From: Candidatus Methylomirabilota bacterium
Lineage (GTDB): Bacteria > Methylomirabilota > Methylomirabilia > Rokubacteriales > CSP1-6
Assembly (NCBI GenBank): GCA_036002485.1
Contig: DASYTI010000067.1
Span: forward strand, 1 to 58,842
DNA length: 58,842 nt
Direction: 5' to 3'
The position numbers and the translations under genes are program-made. Positions 53,823 to 58,842 of the stretch are shown here, one piece after another (positions within the stretch are counted from its first letter, which is position 1; every line of letters starts with the position of its first letter). Below the pieces are notes generated by a model that saw only the letters and a program-made list of their open reading frames with translations, searched no databases and was not told where the DNA came from.

Positions 53823-54719
53823 TCAAGGACGGCGGGGCGGATAAGCGTCCGTCCAGTGGCGCGCGATGTCCCCACGCCGGGCGAACCAGACCTCTCCGCG
53901 GCGCTGGGCATGATCGAGGAAACGCGCGAGCCCGGCCGCGCGGCCCGGCCGGCCCGCGATGCGGCAGTGCAGCCCCACCGACATCATGCGCGGGCGCGTC
54001 TCCCCTTCCTCCCAGAGCTGGTCGAAGGCATCCCGCAGATACGCGAAGAAGTCGTCGGCCACCTGCAGCGAGCCCCGCCAGAAGCGGATGTCGTTGGTAT
54101 CGAGCGCATAGGGGACGACGAGCCAGGGACCGGTGCCGGTCTGCGTCCAGTACGGCAAGTCGTCGGCGTACGAGTCGCTGTCGTAGAGAAAGGAGCCCTG
54201 CGCGGCCACGAGCTCGCGGGTATGGACGGACGGGCCGTAGCGGCAATACCAGCCCAGCGGCGTCTGTCCCGTGGAGTCCCGGATCGAGGAGATGGCGCGG
54301 CTTATGGCCGCGCGCTCGCTCTTGCGGTCCAGCAGGTAGTGCTCCTCCCAGCGATTGCCATGGGCGCAGATGTCCCAGCCGCGGGCGGTGATCGCCTTGG
54401 CCGCCTCGCGATTTCGCTCGAGGGCCACCGCGCAAGCGAAGACCGTGCCCTGGACCTCGTGCTGGTCGAGCACCCGCAAGAGGCGCCAGAAGCCCGCGCG
54501 GCTGCCGTACTCGTAGAAGCTCTCGTTGGCGAGATCGCGCTGCTCCGGCGGCACCGGCGAGGGCGCCTCCCCCATGGTCTCGCGCTGGAGCTGACCGTCC
54601 TCGACTCGATTCTCGGAGCCCTCCTCGTAGTTGATGACGATGTTCACGGCCACGCGGGCGCGGGCGGGCCAGCGCGCCTCCGGCGGCGTCTCACCATAGC
54701 CCACGAAGTTGCGCATCAT
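53823..54719 (-). CDS. Polysaccharide deacetylase family protein (PuuE allantoinase-like)
   Basis: About 298 residues. NodB-fold family with an N-terminal RVAVNIVINYEEGSENRVED segment that carries the first metal Asp/Glu and ITARGWDICAHGNRWEEHYL near 105-124 that carries the His metal site; a GWYCRYGPSVHTRELV middle. The long insertion before the fold and the phrase NYEEGSE match the allantoinase/polysaccharide deacetylase (PuuE) branch. ATG 54719, with ATG 54716 also possible. Divergent from the YqeY gene and 75 bases upstream of the aldolase on the same strand. Confidence 0.88.
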   Translation of the reverse strand: MMRNFVGYGETPPEARWPARARVAVNIVINYEEGSENRVEDGQLQRETMGEAPSPVPPEQRDLANESFYEYGSRAGFWRLLRVLDQHEVQGTVFACAVALERNREAAKAITARGWDICAHGNRWEEHYLLDRKSERAAISRAISSIRDSTGQTPLGWYCRYGPSVHTRELVAAQGSFLYDSDSYADDLPYWTQTGTGPWLVVPYALDTNDIRFWRGSLQVADDFFAYLRDAFDQLWEEGETRPRMMSVGLHCRIAGRPGRAAGLARFLDHAQRRGEVWFARRGDIARHWTDAYPPRRP

Positions 54720-54810
54720 GGCAGGAGGATAGTCGCAGAGAAGGGGCAACGGCAAGCACGCTGGGCTCGTTGCTCCGCTTTCTTTGCCCGGCCGACGCCC
54801 TCACGCTACT

Positions 54811-55281
54811 ATGTCGAGCACCATGACCCTCGAACAGACGCTCGACGACACCCTCAGGCAGGCCATGAAGAACAAGGACGGCCCCACCACGGATGTGGTG
54901 CGCATGCTCAAGACCAAGCTTCAGGAGCGCCGCACCGCCAAGGGCTTCGCGGGCGCGGTGAACGACGCCCTCGTGCTCGACGTCATCGGCGCCTACCGCA
55001 AGCAGCTCCAGAAGGCCATCGCGGAATACGAGAAGATCGGAGAACGCGGCGCCAGCCAGGCCGCCCAGCTCCGCTTCGAGCTCGAGTTCTGTGAGCGCTA
55101 CCTGCCCAAGGGCATGAACGAGGCCGCCGTGCGGGCGCTCGTCAAGGAGCGGCTCGCCGCCCTCGGCATCACCGACGTCAAGCAGGCAGGCCGGCTCGTG
55201 GGCGATATCATGAAGACCCACAAGGGCCAGCTCGAGGCGAGCGACGTGAAACGCATCGCGGAGGAATTGCTCGCCGGCTGA
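54811..55281 (+). CDS. GatB/YqeY domain protein
   Basis: About 156 residues of helical tRNA-binding YqeY type: LDDTLRQAMKNKDGPTTDVV, RMLKTKLQERRTAKGFAGAV, RFELEFCERYLPKGMNEAAV, and DVKQAGRLVGDIMKTHKGQL near 117-136. ATG 54811 is preferred, ATG 54823 and 54784 are alternatives. The family shares the tRNA-binding tail of GatB; function outside amidotransferase is unknown. Divergent from the deacetylase, convergent with the acyl-CoA ligase. Confidence 0.92.
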   Translation: MSSTMTLEQTLDDTLRQAMKNKDGPTTDVVRMLKTKLQERRTAKGFAGAVNDALVLDVIGAYRKQLQKAIAEYEKIGERGASQAAQLRFELEFCERYLPKGMNEAAVRALVKERLAALGITDVKQAGRLVGDIMKTHKGQLEASDVKRIAEELLAG

Positions 55282-55296
55282 TCGCCGGCTATCAGG

Positions 55297-56691
55297 TCAG
55301 GGGCGGAGCAGCGACTTGAGGATCTTTCCCGTGGCGCTCTTGGGCAGGTCCGCAACGATGGAGACCCGCCTGGGGTACTTGAAGGACGCGAGTCGATCGC
55401 GGCAGAAGGCCACCAGCTCCTCGCCCGTGGCCCACATTCCGGGCCGCAGGGCGACGAAGGCCGCGATCTCCTCCCCGAGCTCACTATGGGCGACACCGAC
55501 CACGGCCGCCTCGGCCACCGCGGGATGCCCCAGGAGCGCGGCTTCGACCTCGCCCGGCACGACCGAGTAGCCGCCGCGAAGAATCAGCTCCTTCTTTCTT
55601 CCCACGATGGTGACGAAGCCGTCGCCGGAGATCGTGGCCAGATCGCCCGTCCTGAACCATCCTTCCTCCATCACCGCCCGGGTCTCCTCCGGCGCCCGCA
55701 GGTAGCCCTCGAGGGCGGCGGGCGACCGGATCCAGAGCTCGCCGATCTCTCCCACGCCGAGCGCCCGTCTCTCCTCGCTCATGATCCGCACCTCCACCCC
55801 CGGCACCGCTCGCCCGATCGAATCCGGCAGGTCCGTCAGATCATCGGCGAGATACGAGATGGGCCGGAAGAGCTCGGTCATGCCATAGCCGCGAAGGATT
55901 CTCACTCCCGTGCGCTCCTTCCACTGCCGGGCCAGCTCCCACGGGCAAGGCGCCGCGCCGGACAGGGCGACACGTAATGACCCGAGATCATCGCGGGCAA
56001 GGCCCGGCACCTCGAGGATGCGCTGGAACATCGTTGCCACGGCCGGGAGCACCGTGACGCGATGGCGCGAGATCGCGCGCAGCGCCGCATCAGGAGTGAA
56101 GCGCTCGAGCACCGCCACCGTCGCCCCGGCGAGAAGCGGCGCCAGCAGTCCGCCATTGAGCCCAAAGGAGTGGGCCATCGGCAGCGCCCCCAGCACGATA
56201 TCGTCCGGCACGAGCGCCATCACGGGGCCCGCCCAGGACTCATTCGCGGCGCGAAGCGCGGCATGCGACAGCACAGCCCCCTTCGGCTCACCCGTCGACC
56301 CCGACGTATAGAGGACGAGCGCAGGCCCCCTGGCGCCCACGCTATCCCACACCGCCTCCTCCGCGCGCACCTCCTCCACCACGAGCGCAGGTTCCAGATG
56401 CCCCAGGACCTTGCGGCATTCTTCGGCGGACAGCAGCGGATTGATGGGGCTGACAGTGGCGCCGAGCTTGAGAACGCCCCACAGCGCGGCCACGAACCCC
56501 CAGCTATTTGGCAGCTGGAGCGCCACCGTGTCGCCCGCACGCACGCCGTGTCTCGACAGGCGCCGCGCGACGCCGCCGGCACGAAGCTCAATCTCACGCC
56601 AGCTCAGCGCCTCCGCGTCACAAAGAATCGCCGGGGCATCAGGACGCCGTCGCGCCACCGCATCGAGCAGCCCGGCAAAATTCTCCGCCAC
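55297..56691 (-). CDS. AMP-dependent acyl-CoA synthetase/ligase
   Basis: 464 residues, ANL superfamily, on the short side (usual 500-560). P-loop LVLYTSGSTGEPKGAVLSH near 125, GYGMTELFRP near 265, and GELWIRSPAALEGYLRAPEE with RTGDLATISGDGFVTIVGRK near 345-370. The C-terminal lysine motif is in LPKSATGKILKSLLRP at the end. Activates a carboxylic acid to acyl-AMP and acyl-CoA. With the upstream UbiD gene, aromatic or fatty acid substrates are likely but not proven. Confidence 0.93.
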   Translation of the reverse strand: MAENFAGLLDAVARRRPDAPAILCDAEALSWREIELRAGGVARRLSRHGVRAGDTVALQLPNSWGFVAALWGVLKLGATVSPINPLLSAEECRKVLGHLEPALVVEEVRAEEAVWDSVGARGPALVLYTSGSTGEPKGAVLSHAALRAANESWAGPVMALVPDDIVLGALPMAHSFGLNGGLLAPLLAGATVAVLERFTPDAALRAISRHRVTVLPAVATMFQRILEVPGLARDDLGSLRVALSGAAPCPWELARQWKERTGVRILRGYGMTELFRPISYLADDLTDLPDSIGRAVPGVEVRIMSEERRALGVGEIGELWIRSPAALEGYLRAPEETRAVMEEGWFRTGDLATISGDGFVTIVGRKKELILRGGYSVVPGEVEAALLGHPAVAEAAVVGVAHSELGEEIAAFVALRPGMWATGEELVAFCRDRLASFKYPRRVSIVADLPKSATGKILKSLLRP

Positions 56692-57029
56692 TAGCTGTCC
56701 CTGCCGCTGGGCATGACAAATACATCAATTGCCGAACCGCAGGGAGCGACCGGGGCGCTGCGCGGGTGGCGCCGGCAGGCACGCCCTCGGAAGCGAATCC
56801 GACGAGCCGTAGCGCGCCCCGAAGCGCAGGGCGTCTCCGCCGCGCGAGCCGGCCTGCGCAGCAGGCCGACGAGCGCACCCCCCGCCTCGGGGGGATGGGG
56901 GGGCAGGCGGAGGCGCCCGAGCGAGGTGGCGCGCGAGGCGAGGAGGTTGAGCGTACGAGGGCGTGCCTGCCGGCGCCACCCGCGCAGCGCCCCGCCTGGC
57001 GCGTTGTCAGCCGATCCAGCCCCTGACAA
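56692..57029. other. 338-nt gap holding a long inverted repeat
   Basis: Between the UbiD gene and the acyl-CoA ligase, both on the minus strand. The gap is dominated by the inverted-repeat element described next. No protein gene is credible; reading frames on both strands inside it are GC-driven Arg/Pro-rich shadows. Confidence 0.7.
56751..56994. repeat. Inverted-repeat element with perfect 39-bp arms
   Basis: The arms 56751-56789 and 56956-56994 are exact reverse complements (39 of 39) and are separated by 166 bp. Inside, a further 8-bp hairpin (56850-56868, CGGCCTGC/GCAGGCCG, loop GCA) and a 10-of-11 pair (56831-56841 with 56906-56916) show a nested fold. Arms decay in similarity inward (partial matches for another 20 or so bases). 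No transposase or clear target-site duplication was seen. MITE-like or a structural RNA/terminator. Confidence 0.85.
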
Positions 57030-58385
57030 CTACAACCCGTAGTCTTTGAGGTTGATGCGCTGCCAGACTTCGGGCGGCACGCGGTGACGTGGCGTGTAGG
57101 CCGCCAGCGAAGGCTTCGCCGTCGCGTCCACGCCCCACTTCGCCGTGTAGCCATCTTCCTTCGTAGAAGGATCGAGATCCGAGCCGCGGGCATTCGTGAT
57201 GATGGAGATGTCTCGATCGGGCTGGCAGCGCGTGGCGAGCGCCCATGTCACCTGCCGGTCATCGAAGATGTCCACGTCGTGGTCGACCACCACCACCCGC
57301 TTCATGTAGAGATCCGCGCCCAGCACCGCCATGATCGCGTTCTTCGCCTGCCCGGGCAGCCGCTGCTCGATCGAGACATAGCACGTGAAGGGGCCGGGCA
57401 CCCGCACCGCCTTCACCGAGGGAACCATGGCGCGCACCGCACGATAGAGGTTCGCCTCCATCGGAATCGTCGAGAGCAGCATGTGATCGAGATGCGCCAC
57501 CGTGATGTCCTGAAAGTACGCGCCCGTCCGGTGGGTGATGGCCTTGACCTTCACCACCTCGCGCTCCCGCTCCCCCAGGCTGTATCCCGTGAACTCGCCG
57601 AAGGGCCCCTCGGGCGTCCGCGCCCCCGGCAAGATCTCCGCCTCGATGATCATCTCGGCATGCGCCGGGACCAAGACCTCCGAGGTCTCGCAGCGAACCA
57701 GCTCGAGCGCCTCGCCGAGAAGACCGCCCATGATCGCCCGCTCGTCCTCGTCGATGGAGCCGATGGCCAGCGCGCCGAGGGCGATGGCGGGGTGGACGCC
57801 GATGGCGAAGGCCACGGGCAGGGCCTCGCCGCGGGACTCGGCGATCTTCTGGAACTCCCAGAGATGCTTGCCCGCGGTCAGATGAATGGAGGTCGTGTCT
57901 CGACCCTTGATCATGAGGCGGTTGTAGGCGCAGTTCCACGACTCGCCGCTCGGGTCCTTGGCGAAGGAGATGGCCGCGGTGATATAGGCCCCGACATCAC
58001 CCTCGTGATGGAGAATTTGCGGCAGGTCGTAGAGATTGATCCTGTCCCCCGTCACGATCGTGTCCTTGCACGGTCCCGTCTTGACCACCGTGGGCGGTAG
58101 GGGGCGGTCCATGGCGCGGAGATAGGTCCTCAGCATGTCTTGAGGCGCCGAGCTCATGGCCAGGGCCAGACGAGAGCGGCTGGCGTGGAGATTGGTCAGG
58201 ACGGGGAACTTGCTGCCCTTGAGCCGCTCGCAGATCACGATAGGCCGTCGCCGGCCCTCGCGCTCGAGCTTGACCACGAGGGCGGTCAGCTCATAGGCGG
58301 GGTCGATCTCCCGGGAGATCATCACGATCTCCTCGGGCTTGGTGCGCTTGACGAGGTCGAGATAGGCGGTAAGGCTCTGCGCCAT
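57030..58385 (-). CDS. UbiD family (prFMN-dependent) decarboxylase
   Basis: 451 residues. UbiD fold with substrate and prFMN site residues: GDVGAYITAAISFAKDPSG near 128-146, YNRLMIKGRDTTSIHLTAGK near 152-171, and LPGARTPEGPFGEFTGYSLG near 248-267, which contains the E-x-x-x-G-E part of the active site. GPFTCYVSIEQRLPGQAKNA and QPDRDISIITNARGSDLDPS (C-terminal). Reversible decarboxylation of aromatic or alpha,beta-unsaturated acids. No ubiX gene in the window. Likely linked to the downstream acyl-CoA ligase though the 338-nt gap argues against tight coupling. Confidence 0.93.
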   Translation of the reverse strand: MAQSLTAYLDLVKRTKPEEIVMISREIDPAYELTALVVKLEREGRRRPIVICERLKGSKFPVLTNLHASRSRLALAMSSAPQDMLRTYLRAMDRPLPPTVVKTGPCKDTIVTGDRINLYDLPQILHHEGDVGAYITAAISFAKDPSGESWNCAYNRLMIKGRDTTSIHLTAGKHLWEFQKIAESRGEALPVAFAIGVHPAIALGALAIGSIDEDERAIMGGLLGEALELVRCETSEVLVPAHAEMIIEAEILPGARTPEGPFGEFTGYSLGEREREVVKVKAITHRTGAYFQDITVAHLDHMLLSTIPMEANLYRAVRAMVPSVKAVRVPGPFTCYVSIEQRLPGQAKNAIMAVLGADLYMKRVVVVDHDVDIFDDRQVTWALATRCQPDRDISIITNARGSDLDPSTKEDGYTAKWGVDATAKPSLAAYTPRHRVPPEVWQRINLKDYGL

Positions 58386-58444
58386 CGGTAGCTCCTTCAG
58401 GGTGAAAGCTGTGAAGCGGGCGGGCTCAACCGACCGGCGTTAGC

Positions 58445-58842
58445 TTAGCGCGGTTGGCTGGCGCGATTCAAGGGCGCCTCCGGCGTCCGGACATGCTCGG
58501 GCCTCACGCCCAATCCGATGAGTCTGGCAGGAATTCGCGGAAGCCCGGGAAGCCGCGCGAGGACCCGCACGATGAGGGGCGGCCGCGACGGGCCCGTACT
58601 GCTCAACACAGGCCCGATGACCCGCCGCTGGACGATGACCTGGAACCGCTGGATGACACGCGTGGGGAGCTCGCGCCGTCGCTGGACCCGGCGCAGGTCA
58701 TCATCTGTCGCTCGCCGCTCGCGCAGCGGCCCGGCGAGGAGATTGGCGGTGGCCACGGCATCCTGGATGGCGAGGTTGATGCCGACGCCGCCCACGGGGG
58801 ACATGGCGTGCGCGGCGTCACCGATGCAGAGGAGCCCCGTGC
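58445..58842 (-). CDS. FAD-dependent monooxygenase/oxidoreductase, C-terminal part only
   Basis: The window ends inside this gene. The visible part encodes GDAAHAMSPVGGVGINLAIQ, the conserved GD-x6-P motif that binds the FAD ribityl/pyrophosphate in PHBH-type flavoprotein monooxygenases, near the window edge, followed by a basic C-terminal region. 5' end beyond 58842. An aromatic hydroxylase role next to UbiD is inference. Confidence 0.85.
   Translation of the reverse strand, partial: TGLLCIGDAAHAMSPVGGVGINLAIQDAVATANLLAGPLRERRATDDDLRRVQRRRELPTRVIQRFQVIVQRRVIGPVLSSTGPSRPPLIVRVLARLPGLPRIPARLIGLGVRPEHVRTPEAPLNRASQPR

Noticed and set aside
52716-55094. 792-codon open plus-strand frame over the Nudix, aldolase and deacetylase genes
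   Set aside because: Antisense shadow; the minus-strand products all show intact catalytic motifs.
56714-57009. TGACAA / TTGTCA as terminal ends of a transposon around the 39-bp inverted repeat
   Set aside because: The hexamers are 37 and 14 bases away from the arms (asymmetric), and TGACAA also appears at 57022-57027; chance is likely.

Overview
This is about 59 kb of chromosomal, very GC-rich bacterial DNA. Codons end mostly in G or C, genes are densely packed with many 1-4 nt stop/start overlaps, and there are many GTG/TTG starts. Two-component regulators, sigma-54-type activators, hydantoinase A/B, UbiD, HpcH/HpaI-type aldolases, acyl-CoA enzymes and orphan ABC binding proteins occur together. 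This mix looks like an uncultivated soil or groundwater lineage of the Rokubacteria/Methylomirabilota type. That assignment is inference from gene style only; there is no rRNA or other phylogenetic marker in the window. I saw no tRNA, rRNA, CRISPR array, transposase or prophage.

Layout. 1-4.2 kb: tail of a secreted protein, a TPR/outer-membrane barrel protein, and a LemA-DUF2207 pair. 4.3-5.8 kb: M20 peptidase. 5.9-18.2 kb, all on the minus strand: a carbohydrate block that begins with a glycogen-debranching-type enzyme, a DUF2064 protein and a GH63-like glucosidase. It continues as rpiA-pgl-glk-pgi-gnd-zwf, which is the whole oxidative pentose phosphate branch fed from free glucose. 18.4-23.5 kb: a regulatory block with a hybrid histidine kinase, a response regulator whose AAA+ domain lacks the GAFTGA loop, a FliA/WhiG-like sigma factor behind a possible sigma-54 promoter and an 11-codon leader ORF, and a canonical NtrC/AtoC-type activator. 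23.6-29.1 kb: two small hypothetical genes, a MaoC-like hot-dog protein, and hydantoinase B and A. 29.4-35.4 kb: a triple-GAF hybrid kinase, a large transketolase/AceE-like enzyme and an EamA transporter. 35.5-39.4 kb: an island of different base composition with two orphan periplasmic binding proteins and a frameshifted DUF222/HNH gene. 39.7-44.5 kb: acyl-CoA dehydrogenase, Gfo/Idh/MocA oxidoreductase and a large MscS channel. 44.6-49.3 kb: a GAF protein and a complete polyamine/iron-type ABC importer operon. 49.3-58.8 kb: a heptad-repeat exported protein, crotonase, gamma-carbonic anhydrase, SDR, Nudix, aldolase, polysaccharide deacetylase, GatB/YqeY, acyl-CoA ligase, UbiD decarboxylase and the end of an FAD monooxygenase.

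How parts fit together. The debranching enzyme and GH63 glucosidase would release glucose. Glk phosphorylates it, and Zwf-Pgl-Gnd make NADPH and ribulose-5-P, which RpiA converts to ribose-5-P. Pgi links the branch to glycolysis. The 55-59 kb genes (ligase, UbiD, flavin monooxygenase) suggest aromatic or unsaturated acid metabolism.

The most unusual content is non-coding. Several dispersed, structured repeat families occur in intergenic DNA. One is a 39-nt hairpin found in two copies whose only internal differences are a compensatory base-pair swap around an invariant TCTCT loop. Others are a hairpin-ended 95-nt element at the junctions of two convergent gene pairs, a perfect 39-bp inverted repeat spaced by 166 bp, and a 70-bp tandem duplication that forms the C-terminus of hydantoinase B.
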